Part shown: one piece after another, positions 32,498 through 43,450 of the stretch
Layout of the letters: each line of letters starts with the position of its first letter
Position numbering within the stretch: position 1 is the first letter of the stretch
Source of the DNA: Ochromonas danica
Lineage: Eukaryota > Sar > Chrysophyceae > Chromulinales > Chromulinaceae
Length of the DNA stretch: 55,649 bases
NCBI GenBank assembly: GCA_015146655.1
Contig: VKHL01000175.1
Span: 1-55,649, forward strand
Direction: 5' to 3'
Translations under genes and position numbers: made by a program
The notes under the pieces: generated by a model
The model's input: the letters and a program-made list of their open reading frames with translations, nothing else
Told to the model about the DNA's origin: nothing
Database searches by the model: none

Positions 32498-33773
32498 CTA
32501 GCCAAAATGGAAGGCCATGACTACACGGGTAAGATTAATTCGAAGGCCTAGGAGCACTATTATCACCGAGAATAGCCAGAGGACAAAGACCGCAACAATA
32601 GGATACCACAAGAAAACCTGTGTATTACCTAGAAAAGGCAAGGCTGACCAACAAGTTCATGATTAGCATCATTATTGTTGCGGCAAGAGTAAGCAGGAAT
32701 GGGACTTACTTCTATAACCCAAATGAGTGATATAGGCATACCATATTGTAGCTGTGGCATAGAGAGTATTGGAGAGAATGCAAGAGAAGATGCTCTTGCT
32801 TAACAGCATAGGAAGAAGGAAATACTGCAAGACATAGGTTATCAAAAAGGAGCAAAAGAAGGCATTAACATGGACATCGAATGCATAGAGCCATTCCACT
32901 TCTTGTTCCACAGCATGTGATTGATATTGTTTCATATATTTATTAGCAATATGACTGTTAACACAACTAAGTCAGCAAGTTGGTCTTCAAGAACAGAACG
33001 AAAAGACTGAACTCACCAACAAGTTGATGCAATAGCAATGCCAACAAAAAGCCAATCCACTACTAAAGAATAGATGACAGTCCAAAGATATCCCCAAAAG
33101 CTTGGGTGTCGGAAAGCCACGGCATAGGCTAAGGCACAAATCTGTGAGGCACAAAACACAACAAACACAATACAATAGCACAACACAACACAACACAGAC
33201 AGGCAAAAGGTCATAATGAACCTCGAGGGGATAGAGAATATTATGATGATATTGCCCTCACCCCAACAAAGAGTGCTTGTATGAGAACGAAGGCTGGATC
33301 ATCTCTCGCCCACTGATTCTTTGTCTCTATACAACCACCACATAGAGTTGATTCAGCAAGAATAAGAGACAGACGGGGGAAAGGAAGAGAAAAGTGTAAG
33401 AGTAGAGAGAGACAGCGATTGTGTGTGCTAGAGAGAGATACTAAAACAAAGAAGAAGACAATCTCAGTATTTCTTCTTGGCAGTAGAACTTACGCTTTCG
33501 ATAATAAAAGGAAGTATAACTAGATCACAGACATTAACAGACATTGAAGGTCAGAGAAATAACCAACTTATGAAGATGATCAAAGAGAAGGGCTTATACT
33601 TACACTTTCTGTGGCTCTGTAGACATGAGTGTGAAGAATTGCTCAAAGGCAGCTTCAAAATCCATTTGACGGAAATCCAAAAGTCTTCGCAGATAATCTG
33701 GAAACTTTCCTTCACTATGAGAGTCACTACCAGGTTTTAAATCATGTACATCAAATGGTAGTAATTCCTTCAT
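32498..33773 (-). CDS. UNC50: UNC-50/GMH1 family Golgi membrane protein
   Basis: Six small exons, 33773-33604, 33519-33494, 33326-33262, 33141-33017, 32954-32710 and 32628-32498, with introns of 62-167 bp, join in frame to about 253 residues, close to the 259 of the human protein. The reading LLDFRQMDFEAAFEQ, VYTSFYYRKQTKNQWARDD, KYMKQYQSHAVEQEVEWLY and AFDVHVNAFF matches UNC-50, followed by the expected membrane helices up to a Phe-His-Phe-Gly end. The second exon is only 26 bases and was found by requiring YYRKQ to join. UNC50 is a multispanning Golgi protein linked to ARF-GEF recruitment and receptor trafficking. The gene is certain; exon edges rest on GT-AG signals and family fit. Confidence 0.9.
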
Positions 33774-33964
33774 TGCATCTATAAGATTTCCTTTTTTTGC
33801 TTCTTCCTCTTACTTGCTCGTAACTAACTTGTTCAGATTGATCGATTATTGATGACTTTGTCATGAAGGAGTTATTATTGTTGTCTTGCGTGGTAATCAT
33901 TTCCACTGCAACACAATAATAGTTGATACAATCGGAATGCAATGCAAATTGACTGAAGAAGAAT

Positions 33965-34720
33965 ATGATGAGTTTTAAGATGGTTATTGAATTCTTTGTT
34001 CTCTATTGGTTATCATTATGTCACCTAAATCTCTCGTTTCAAGGAGGTCAAGTGAGAAAACCGCTCAGCTTTCCTTCTATTCTGGTGAAAATGGCAAATA
34101 ACGTTTATCAACCCCAACCACAACAACGTCTAGACGACTTTATACCTGAGGTGATCACTAGAGTTCCTTTCACTGGCAGAGGATGTGTCTTATTAGCTCA
34201 ACCTGGTGAATATGAGCACTACCTCATGAAGGCAGCAGTACTCATCTATGAACATAATGAGAAAGGCTCAGCGGGTCTTGTGCTAGACAAACCATCTCAT
34301 GCCACTATGGGAGATGCTGCTCCTAATGCTGGACCATTCAAATCGAATACCTTGTTTTTAGGTGGAGGTGAAGGATCAGATATGGCCATAATGATTCATG
34401 GAAAGGATATAGGAGGATATGCCAAGTATTTGGGTTATGGTGTTTATCTTGGAGGCATTGCACAAGCAAAAGAGAAAGTGGAAAAGTTTGAAGCTGAACC
34501 AAGAGACTTCAAGTTTATTTTCAATCATGTAAGCTGGCCTGCTGGTCTGTTAGAGAAGGAGATTGCTTCAGGTCGATGGGATGTCTGTGCTATTCCTGTG
34601 CAATTGTTGGTAAGACAAAATGCAAACTCATACGAAACTCTCTGGGCAGATGCTCGCAATGCTTTGCGTTCTGCAGGAAGTCTTCATGACTCCACAACCA
34701 TGCATGATGATGAATACTAG
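33965..34720 (+). CDS. UPF0301/AlgH-like protein, putative plastid form
   Basis: The 251-residue intronless frame has the UPF0301 (YqgE/AlgH, DUF179) fold markers: GCVLLAQPGEYEHYLMKAAV, then EKGSAGLVLDKPS, LFLGGGEG, FNHVSWPAGLLEKEI and SGRWDVCAIP. The first 40 residues form a signal-peptide-like stretch (MVIEFFVLYWLSLCHLNLSF) followed by a basic region, consistent with a bipartite plastid leader ending before Phe. In eukaryotes this family is found mainly in plants and algae, as predicted plastid proteins. The biochemical role is unknown. The ATG at 33965 is the first of the frame and is needed for the leader. It is divergent from UNC50 across 191 bp. Confidence 0.75.
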   Translation: MMSFKMVIEFFVLYWLSLCHLNLSFQGGQVRKPLSFPSILVKMANNVYQPQPQQRLDDFIPEVITRVPFTGRGCVLLAQPGEYEHYLMKAAVLIYEHNEKGSAGLVLDKPSHATMGDAAPNAGPFKSNTLFLGGGEGSDMAIMIHGKDIGGYAKYLGYGVYLGGIAQAKEKVEKFEAEPRDFKFIFNHVSWPAGLLEKEIASGRWDVCAIPVQLLVRQNANSYETLWADARNALRSAGSLHDSTTMHDDEY

Positions 34721-35973
34721 ATACTCTCAGCTCAAACTTTAGGGCATTTAGAACATTGCTAGACTACTTAAACTAAACGAAACTACAACTAAGAAGGCCA
34801 TGTTATGAAGTCTTTCCAAAAGAAAATTCCAGCGATTTCTTACAGACTGGACTAGATAACATCATATAATGAACATACTACCAGTACTCACTTGAAGAAG
34901 AGCAAGCCTTCAAGCAGAGCAAACCATACCCTATCTGACTTTATTGATAACTTTAACTTTTTTCTTTACTGCTAAATTAGAGTGGGAAATCTGCGAAGCA
35001 ACCATCTTCCCAACATGCAAATCTTATTGATGGCCCAAGAAATCACTCGGAGAAGCACCATAATATGTCATCCATGCACATGGTACACTCTATGACTATT
35101 ATTTCACGCTACTATTCTTTCGTCTTCTCTTTCACACTGCAAACTGGGTATTCGTATCAACTGAGAGTGCGTGCCATGAATATCGCTATCCATGAATATG
35201 CTACTGATTGGTATTCAATTGGTCACTTGCTTCATCCGTTAGATAAATTTTTAACTTCTCTTGATGGTAACTTACGGCAATCAATCCAACGACATTTCGT
35301 GGAAGACTTACCACATAAATAATAAAACACAGCACCATTTAAACATCCATTCTTTCGCGTAATAGCGCAAACGAAAGAGCAATGGGATCGTAGGGCAACA
35401 AGAACATAACAGGTCTTTAGAGTAGTAGCCTGTGGAACTTTAGGACAGAACTGCAGGCAGGAATAGAAGTAATGATAAAATACTTCGATGAAGCAAGCCA
35501 AATTGGGAAGGGAGGTAATCAAAACTCTAGTAAATAGGTCATGTCCACATACGAACAATCTGTCTTATTATCAATCAAAAATTTGAAAAGCAACGAGTCG
35601 ACACGAAGTCCTACTTGATGCACGTAATCCCAAGATAGAGCAGAGTACACAAGAATTCAATCATTTATCATCAGCGATATTGGATCTCCACTTGATAATA
35701 CGCTCCAATTAGAAGGAAGGACAGCAATCAAGCAACGAAATGCTATCTAAGTCATAAGGAAACATATAAAGCAAGACCCAAGTTCAGAAGCGCTAAAGTG
35801 AATATTGCGCAGAGATCAGAGAGGCTGGCTGGGGGTGTACAAGAAGAGAAGAAAATTAAAATATGAAAATTGGAGAGCAAGCTGTGGTGAAGCTGTGTTT
35901 GGCAGAAAGAAAAATAAAGGCATCTATCATTAGAGCGGGCGAGGTGACAAACAAATAAATAAACAAAAGACGT
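34721..35973. other. Long intergenic region, nothing recognised
   Basis: About 1.25 kb with AT-rich composition lies between the UPF0301 gene and the 3' end of the PX-AGC kinase. Frames of 85 codons (plus, 35065-35322) and 108 codons (minus, 35558-35232) overlap antisense to each other and show no conserved motifs. I found no tRNA-like fold. A long non-coding transcript is possible but unsupported. Confidence 0.4.
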
Positions 35974-38040
35974 TTAGAGCTTCTTCCCAGCCATCATTGC
36001 AGCAGTAGAAGAGCTGCTGGATACTTTGCCACTACTAGTGAAACGAAAATATCAGCACCATAAATAACATCAGGCCATGTTAGAAATAGCTACTTACAAT
36101 TTTCCCACCGAACGTGCTGCCATATATTGACCCGCAGACTCATCAACAAATGTGAAACCCTCGAACGCTCTGTCCAGCGATCCGAAATAGGCATCGCGGA
36201 CATCAGGAGATACTAAAAAGCAAACAAGATATGTCAAAATTGACCACCAAAGAATCGGTAGGAAAAAATTACTTACCAATAGGCAACATAGAGGTGAACT
36301 CCTGATCAAATTGAGAGGTATCCAAAGAACTCGCAATACGAGGGACCCAAGGAGGCTGAACTTTCCCGGTGGCCAATTCTTGCCAGTTCATGTCAACAAA
36401 GAATGGGTGAGCTTTGATTTCAAGTGCATCAGCTTCGCCAGAACCCAAACGTTGCTTAGGGTCACGAACAAGCAGATGAGAAAGCAAGCTACGAGCATTT
36501 TCGCTGACATGAGCAGGAAAAGTCAATTCGGCTTTCATGATCTTCTCGAACATGGTTTCGCGATTTCGAGAGTAAAAGGGAGGAAGACCCGTGATCATCT
36601 CATAAAGCAAGGCACCTAGAGACCACCAATCCACAGCACGTCCATGGCCCTGGCGGAGAAGTACCTCAGGAGCAATATACTCAGGTGTACCACAGAAAGA
36701 AGTTGCACCAGAGGAGTGATCGGAAACGCCTTCCTTACTCAAGCCAAAATCAGTAAGCCGAACATTGCCATATTGATCCAACAGAACATTCTCTGGCTTT
36801 AAATCTCTGAAAACATAACAGAACGGCATTTATACATACTCATTTGGCACGACTATTTTGATGACAGTACCTGTAAATAACACCTCTTTGATGAACATAT
36901 TCTAAAGCCAAAACAATCTGAGCGGCATAAAACTTAGCTCTGTTCTCAGCAAACTGACCAACTTTACCAAGGTGGAAGAAAAGTTCGCCACCAGAGCAAT
37001 AGTCCAACACGAAGAAGAGCTTATCCGCAGTTTGAAAAGCCATATTTAATCCTACAATGAAGGGATGGTGAATATAGCCCAGGACAGAGCGTTCCGTCTT
37101 TGTGTGCTCCACTTGATTCTTGCGCAAGATGTAATCCTTTTTCAATACTTTCATAGCATATAATTGACCATTTTGCTTGTCCCGAACCAGAAAGACTTTG
37201 CCAAAGCTCCCTATTCAACAAATTATTCCGATCAGCATGTAATGCTATCATTCTCTTAGACACATTCTCACCTTTTCCAATGACTTTGATAATCTTGAAA
37301 GACTCCAAGCTGATTGTTCTCTTCTTTTTGTCACTATCTGAATTGGACTTCCCCTCGTCTTTCTTATCGTAAGTTAACTCAGCCTCCACAACAGAGAGAG
37401 ATTGGATGTCCAAACCATCCTTGATATCATCCGCATCCATTTGATCTTGGTCCATATTGCGCTTCTTATTATGAGCACGAGGACTATTAACAGAAGGTCT
37501 ACGTGGAGGCTTTCCTCCTCCACGGGTGGGCTTTTGCATACTCTCCATAGAGAAGATCGTCTGCGGTCCGCCAGGAGAATGATCATCATGATCATCATCG
37601 TCATAATATTCGTCATCGTCATCATCTTCACCTTCGAACATTTCATCCATCTCCATTTCAATGTCTGAAGTAGCAGCACTGTCCTTCATATGAACTTCGA
37701 GGTAAGGAGGGGGCATATTTGCATCGATGCACAGGAATTGATACGTAGGTTGTAATCTTAGAATAGCAGTGGTTGATGTTAACTCTTGCAACCAGTTATT
37801 AAGCACATAACGAGCTTGTTCCAAATACTCAGGATTAAGGTTAGTCACATCGACACCAGGGACACTAGGAATGGTAGGGAAATGAGATGCAATTTGTTCT
37901 CTTAGCATAAGAAAAGAGGCGAATCGTCGATAAACCGTCCATGGTTCGAATTTGTCTTGTTGGACACAAATAATAAAGACAGCATAAGGTGCAGCTGTAC
38001 GACACAGACCATACCCACCAACTTCTACACGTAATGCCAT
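35974..38040 (-). CDS. PX domain-AGC protein kinase (SGK3-like layout)
   Basis: Five exons, 38040-37272, 37210-36871, 36806-36277, 36212-36098 and 36034-35974, with introns of 61-64 bp, join in frame to about 604 residues. Residues 1-110 form a PX domain (WTVYRRFASFLMLREQI, then the proline loop FPTIPSVPG), which binds phosphoinositides. Next comes an acidic linker with a run of Asp, Glu and Tyr, then a basic stretch. The kinase domain (from about residue 250) has IGKGSFGKVFLVRDK, the AMKVL lysine, VIYRDLKPEN, TDFGLSKEG and the activation loop TSFCGTPEYIAPE. The AGC tail carries the hydrophobic motif FEGFTFVDE, with Thr at the phosphosite. This is the layout of an endosomal SGK3/PDK1-dependent kinase. 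All catalytic residues are present. Confidence 0.9.
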
Positions 38041-38749
38041 CTTCTTTTTTCTTCTTGTGTTTTAATTAAAAATAACTATGGGATATATAATTTTAAGCGT
38101 TCTTTATTCAAGACGATTTTTAGCAATTGTAGATTGATTTAACAAAATTCTGCTTATGATGAATGAGTTATTTGATCTCTTTCTCTTCACAACAGAAGAA
38201 TATTATAGATTTTAGAAAATAGCTGTAGTGGTTGTATTCTCACAGGAAATCAACAAAAGAACAAAAGATTTAATGTCGGTCAAAAAATCTTTCTTTTTCT
38301 TATCACAAAGGAATAAAAGGAAAAGTTGTCACAAAAGCAAAAGCAAAGAATTTCTTATCAACTAATAAATAATAAGAAGTTCCTATGAATAGGTTAAGGT
38401 GGTACTGTCTCTGTAGTGGACACAGCGGTCGTTGGCAGAGCAGGCGATGATGAGAGCAAGAAGGACAAAGACCGCAGGAAGGAGACACAACACACACAAC
38501 ACAGGCAGACATTTCCGCAGACCTGGCGATGACGTTTGCGTGGGGAAAACGGCAGAGAAGATTTAACTTCACATTTTCGCGCATTTGCATCACAACAAGC
38601 AGGGAATCTTAAAATCTTTTGAATCCATGTTCTCTCTTCATTTGAATCTGAAAAGCTGAATGAAAGATGTTTTTAACGTACGTTACATAAGATGAGGTGA
38701 TAAGAAAGCTATTTTACACAAGATGGTCGTCTTTCACTAAAGCAAGTAT
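38041..38749. promoter_or_regulatory. Intergenic region upstream of the PX-AGC kinase
   Basis: About 700 bases lie between two minus-strand genes. It contains GCGTGGGGAAAA (38538-38549) and an E2F-like TTTCGCGC (38575-38582) in a short G+C-richer island; the rest is AT-rich. A 96-codon minus frame through the island has no conserved features and is not called. Confidence 0.35.
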
Positions 38750-39710
38750 TTAAACCTTCAGTATTCGAGGAAGACCGAAGTTATTGCCTCCTTTGAAAGA
38801 CAGACGACTCTTAGGACTATCGAGTTCGAAGAAACCTAGGAAGACATTAAACCAAGCATGGTGATCTTTAGAGCTCGCAGAAGTCGCCGCTTCAATAGGA
38901 ATAGCATGCTTCGGTGGGTTTGGGGGAACGGTCTCTTTCACTTGTAACGATGTTTTCAACTTCATTATCTCAATCAATTGGGCGTTTTGAGCAGCTATTG
39001 CCTTTTGCCTTTCTTCTTCAACCTGAGGTATACAAGCAATCAAACATTCAGCACAGGTAAGGCTGAGCTATAATATCGTCATATTGATCTACCTGAGCAT
39101 GAGCTTTGCGTAACTCCTCCTTCAGCCTTTGTGTCAAACGGTGAGGACTTGTCTCAGGAAAAGAAATTTCTAATCCACTTCTACGATCTATAATAGGACT
39201 CAGAAGAATCGACGGGCTGGCCAAGCGAGCTTGGTGATCATCATCGTCTTCTTCTTTCTCAATTTCGTGCACCGATTCTGTTTGCAACTGGGCAGCTGTC
39301 TCAGCTGCCTTTGAGATGAGATCATCTCTTTCTTGAGTAAGAATAGCGAGCTTCTCTCTGAGATCATTGGCAATAGAGTTGCTTTCTTCCAATTTTTGTA
39401 TCAATAAGTTATTTTCGTCTTGAAGGCGAGCACGATCACGTTGAATGCTATCTACAAGACACTTCCAATCATCTCGCTCCTTATAAACAGCTTTCAAGGA
39501 AGAGTTTTCTCGAAGTTGTTGGATTTCTGCTTGTAATGCTCGTATCAGCTCATGAGCTTGGTCCAACTGATTGGACTTCTTCGCATTGTCCTCATTCAAT
39601 ACTTCAATTTGAGCATTTAGATGATCAATCGCGGCTTCAGCTTGTCTTCTTGTTTGCTTAAGGTACTCTGTGAGTTTTACTAAACCTTCTGACTCAGCCA
39701 TTTGAATCAT
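38750..39710 (-). CDS. Coiled-coil protein of unknown function
   Basis: Exons 39710-39093 and 39022-38750, with a 70 bp phase-0 intron, give about 296 residues. Residues 10-150 are heptad-rich (LVKLTEYLKQTRRQAEAAI, LDQAHELIRALQAEIQQL, LLIQKLEESNSIANDLREKL), followed by an acidic patch (EKEEDDDDHQ), a second coil across the splice junction (LKEELRKAHAQ/VEEERQKAI) and a globular-looking end (HAWFNVFLGFFELD). I know no specific family. Such proteins often serve as tethers or centrosomal/flagellar scaffolds. An alternative start is the Met four residues later. Confidence 0.65.
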
Positions 39711-39976
39711 TTGTCAAGACCAATCAATCCTATGAACTAAATGATGGTGGGATTCTTTCAAACAGCTCCTCATTCCCAAAGTTCCAAAACCCCAAATCGA
39801 ACCCTAAAATCTCGAGATTCTTAGCACGAAAACTGATAAAAAGAGGTGGGTAAAAGTCGAGATTGGCTGGAAGGAGTTTGAGGCCAGCATTTCATCATTT
39901 TCAACATCTCTGCCCAAACAGATTTCAAATTCTCTGCTATTGAATACAAAACACTACTTCACTCAAAAGATAAGCC

Positions 39977-40312
39977 ATGGATCAAAATAAGCGTGCTGAT
40001 GCCTCCGTTCATGTTGAAGATGAGCTTCAAATGCAGCATGTTGGGGATGATCAACAACATAATGCACACAAGCGTCTTCGTGATGACTTACCAGGCAGTC
40101 CAGATGAAATTGTCTATCGCACGGGCATTCGTAAAGATCGCGCTATTGCTAACTATTATAGGCGATTGACGATTAACAATGATATCCAATTTTTTCAGGA
40201 CATGCTTTTGGTGGAGAACCTCGGCGAAGCCATGAAGAGAAACATCAAAAACAAGCTCAACAACCTGCTGGCCAAGAAAATCGAGGACAGATATGACGAT
40301 GTCGCAGTTTAA
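39977..40312 (+). CDS. Small hypothetical protein
   Basis: A 111-residue frame with an acidic, Gln/His-rich N-terminus and a charged helical C-terminal half (KDRAIANYYRRLTINNDIQFF, read in two parts). It sits in a divergent pair with the coiled-coil gene (266 bp) and converges on the FHA-RING gene. No family is recognised. Composition and placement support a real gene. Confidence 0.5.
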   Translation: MDQNKRADASVHVEDELQMQHVGDDQQHNAHKRLRDDLPGSPDEIVYRTGIRKDRAIANYYRRLTINNDIQFFQDMLLVENLGEAMKRNIKNKLNNLLAKKIEDRYDDVAV

Positions 40313-40524
40313 TCAAAGACTCTTTCTCTTCATGTATATGTTCTTCCTCTTGTGAATACTTGCCCGAAATTACGACCCTAACCTCCTTGGATTGGTCATC
40401 TTGTTGTGTGATGAACATCTAATTAACATGTTTTAAAAATGAAAAACTTTTATTGACTCACTTAATGTTGGCTCGATATGTTACAATGATTACAAGATGA
40501 CGATCTAATGGAAGCAACTCCTCA

Positions 40525-41754
40525 TCAGTGATAATGATGATGATTGTTGTGTGGCCGCACCCGATTGTCACTTCCTCCTGTGAGATCAACTATCGCAGGA
40601 TTTCCATAACCACGCGAGTTCTGTCTATTTGGAATAGTTGGTACAGCAGCAGAGGGCCTCTGATTAATGAAATTCATTGGGTGAGGAAGCGGCAGATAAG
40701 GTGCCGGAGGAGTGGTAGCCGGGGCTGCCAGAGTCTGTTTCTGTCGTTCCAAACCTTGTGCAACTCGAGTCTCCCATGCACTCAAAGCCTCTTGCTCACT
40801 TTTCAATAATTCTCGTACGGTGTTGTCCACAACACGATTGGGAACGCAAAGTTTCAGATCGAAGGTAGCACTACAGATGGGGCAACGAGGTGCCTTCTCA
40901 GGTGCCTTCTGTGCCCAATCCGCAATGCAATTATAGCAGAAACAATGTCCACAGGAGTTTAAAGAAACAGCGCAAGCCATAGTCTCAATGCAAATATTGC
41001 ATTCATATTGCATAAGCAGTGCTTTGACTAAATCAGAAACGCGATGCGAGGTATTTGCTGTTTGCACGGTAGTAGTAGAGATAGTGGTATGGGTAGCAAG
41101 ACCAGTCACCATAACTTCATTTGCAGCAGGCAAAGAAATGGGCTTCTCATCAACGATGAAGACAACATCATCATCACTATCAGTAGTAGCACAGGAGATT
41201 ATCTCTTTGCTGGCTACAGGCGGTGGTGATGCCTTCACCTCACACACACTGGGACTGCTATCCAGCAACTCGACTACTTCCACACGAGCTTTCTTAGAAG
41301 GGGGAGAATAAAGGATAATCTGTGGCTCATTCTCAGGCTGTGTCTGTGTATCTGTTTGTGTCTGTTGAATGGGAGGAGATCCTCCCTCCACCAGAATGAA
41401 ATTAAAATAATCCAATCTTCCCAACAAACTAATCGAATCTCCAATATGAATCTCTGTCTCTTCAGTACATGGTAAAACACTTCCATTCAAAAAGACAATA
41501 TCTTTTTCTCGAGCGACAGGTTGCAGGAAGACATGATTATCATCACGTACGATGACTTTGACATGTGCACGAGAGACATATTGGGAATTAGGAGCGGTTC
41601 CCAAGGCCTCTGTGCCTGTTCGAGTATTTCTTCCCAATATGAAATTACGTAGTCCATTCTCTTCCTGGGAGACTGTATGATTTTCTACAGGAAAGTCGAT
41701 AGCTTTCAAATATTCCGCACCATTACCAATAGGTAAGAAACGAAAACTAGCCAT
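40525..41754 (-). CDS. FHA-RING E3 ubiquitin ligase
   Basis: The 409-residue intronless frame has an N-terminal FHA domain (FILGRNTRTGTEALG, SRAHVKVIVRD, FLNGSVL and GDSISLLG, with the phosphothreonine-binding Gly-Arg and Ser-x-x-His). A Ser/Asp-rich linker with a DDDVVFIVDE segment, possibly a SUMO-interacting motif, follows. Near residue 255 is a C3HC4 RING finger (CNICIETMACAVSLNSCGHC, then CYNCIADW and CPIC). The C-terminus is Pro/His-rich, with a second FHA-independent IVDLTGG motif. The combination is that of CHFR and RNF8, which bind phosphoproteins and ubiquitinate targets at mitotic or DNA-damage checkpoints. There is no C-terminal PBZ zinc finger as in CHFR. Confidence 0.85.
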   Translation of the reverse strand: MASFRFLPIGNGAEYLKAIDFPVENHTVSQEENGLRNFILGRNTRTGTEALGTAPNSQYVSRAHVKVIVRDDNHVFLQPVAREKDIVFLNGSVLPCTEETEIHIGDSISLLGRLDYFNFILVEGGSPPIQQTQTDTQTQPENEPQIILYSPPSKKARVEVVELLDSSPSVCEVKASPPPVASKEIISCATTDSDDDVVFIVDEKPISLPAANEVMVTGLATHTTISTTTVQTANTSHRVSDLVKALLMQYECNICIETMACAVSLNSCGHCFCYNCIADWAQKAPEKAPRCPICSATFDLKLCVPNRVVDNTVRELLKSEQEALSAWETRVAQGLERQKQTLAAPATTPPAPYLPLPHPMNFINQRPSAAVPTIPNRQNSRGYGNPAIVDLTGGSDNRVRPHNNHHHYH

Positions 41755-42162
41755 GTTCTGTGGATTATTGAAATAGAAAGCGAAAAAGAATAAATTTTAC
41801 TCAACGTTTAAATCTCGTCAATGTAGACTGTTAATAGTACAGTGATCAATAATAAAATTTTATTATTGTTTCATCAACGACGACTCTATCTGAGCAACTA
41901 TGATGATGATAAATCAGCTGCTGTTGAGAGACCCCTCCCCTCTCATTGTGTCCAACTCCCCGTGCGGAAACCCGGAAACCCAAATTTCAAAAAGCGAAAA
42001 TGCTTACAAACGCGTTTTCCCACGCAAAGTAGTAAGTCAGGTGGTTCACAGCGCAAAAGCCGGTGAGTTTGGCGAGTAGTGAGATTGAAGATTGTCTAAT
42101 CACGGAAGAAGCTGGTAAAGATCAATAGATTTGCCGATTAATTGTTTATTCTCTTGATAGGA
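41755..42162. promoter_or_regulatory. Divergent promoter region of FHA-RING and the acidic protein gene
   Basis: A 400 bp divergent spacer. Near 42004-42020 it holds ACGCGTTTTCCCACGC, which combines an MluI cell-cycle-box core (ACGCGT) with an E2F-like TTTCCCACGC. A possible 5' UTR intron ends at TTGATAG just before the ATG at 42163. Confidence 0.35.
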
Positions 42163-42819
42163 ATGACCTCCAAACAAGACTCATCCAAGCGTAAGGCCGA
42201 GGAAAACAGTAAAAATCAACCAAATCAGAAATCTGCACGCAAAGCTGATCCTTCTTCTATCTTTCAACAAGAAACAGAAGAAGTCACAGAATGGAAAGCT
42301 AATGGCTCTACTACTACCACTACTTCTTACATCCTTCGCCATGTGAAAGGGGAAACATGCTGCGCCTCGCCTTGGTTTGGCAAAGCGAAATGGCCCAAAC
42401 TGTTGCTGCCAATCAGTGCCGAAGATGAAGATGACTATGCCAAATTCTCTATTATTGGAGCAGTGTGGAAGAAGAGCAGTGGAGATTTGGTTGCAGTGTG
42501 GGGTGCAGATCTAGATGACGGTCATGTGGATTTCTTCTGTCTGGACGAAGTGGCAGAGGAACTTGAAGATCTTTCTAGTCTGCTTTGTGTAGAGATCTGT
42601 CCGCCTCTTATCGATGTGTTTGATGACGGTAGCGGAGATAGTCGAACTCCTATTGAAGTATCTCCGAGTTTATTGCGTGCAAATGCTCAAATCTCTAACT
42701 TGTACAAGGGGGAATTGGGAGAGATAGTGGGAGAAGCGGATGATGACGATGACGATGACGAAGAAGAATATGATGGTGAAGAAGATGAAGATAATGAAGA
42801 GGAAGAGGGAGAGGTATAA
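42163..42819 (+). CDS. Hypothetical protein with acidic tail
   Basis: The product has 218 residues from the ATG at 42163, the first in the frame and directly after a likely splice acceptor. A basic, Lys/Asn-rich N-terminus leads to a central domain (ILRHVKGETCCASPWFGKAK, then FSIIGAVWKKSSGDLVAVWG and DFFCLDEVAEEL). The last 40 residues are almost all Asp and Glu. An acidic tail of this kind is common in histone chaperones and nucleolar proteins, but the central domain is not one I recognise. Confidence 0.6.
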   Translation: MTSKQDSSKRKAEENSKNQPNQKSARKADPSSIFQQETEEVTEWKANGSTTTTTSYILRHVKGETCCASPWFGKAKWPKLLLPISAEDEDDYAKFSIIGAVWKKSSGDLVAVWGADLDDGHVDFFCLDEVAEELEDLSSLLCVEICPPLIDVFDDGSGDSRTPIEVSPSLLRANAQISNLYKGELGEIVGEADDDDDDDEEEYDGEEDEDNEEEEGEV

Positions 42820-43450
42820 GATGAGAAAGTGAGTGATGACGGGGCAGTGATCGGGTAGACCATTTGAAATCTGGAGGGCGAAAAGGGCTAGAAGAGAGAA
42901 GTATCTGTTGTTTTACCGTCTTCTATTGCATAGAAAAAGAATTGTGCGATGAATTGTAAAATTCAGCACAGTTGTTTGTTTGTATATCTTAGCATAAACA
43001 GTCCACTATTGTTCAAAAACCACTGCTTCCTCCATCAATCGAATGCACTGGTTGAGCAATTTGGCTACGTTGCAGCCAAGACCCTTCCTAATATTCCTTG
43101 TTTGTCAGCATATATACTACTTCTCAAAAAGAACGCAAAGTAATATTTTTGCACGTGTCCATGATTAAACTTAACGACATCAGACCTGAACTAGAAGGGT
43201 AATACCATATGAAGAAAAATGGCGTCCGTCGATAAGGGGACACGAAGGCCATGATATTGTGTGAGCAAGACAAGGCACAAAGAAGAGCTGTGGACAGGGT
43301 GGAAGATCACGACGACACTTACAGCACTGTCCCACAGAGATCAGCCATGTGAAGCGACCATCTGTGAGACATCAGGGCGACCATGGCAAGCAACCAAGCA
43401 GAAAGAGAAAACACTAGACCACTACAGTAACACAAACCCTAACTAGTCAC
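42820..43450. other. Convergent intergenic region
   Basis: 630 bases lie between the acidic protein gene and the 3' end of the CRT-like transporter gene. Only short frames with no conserved features occur (for example 42949-43143, plus). Nothing else was seen. Confidence 0.45.

Noticed and set aside
35232-35558. 108-codon minus-strand frame in the long intergenic region
   Set aside because: No domain, and it overlaps another frame on the opposite strand; kept only as intergenic.
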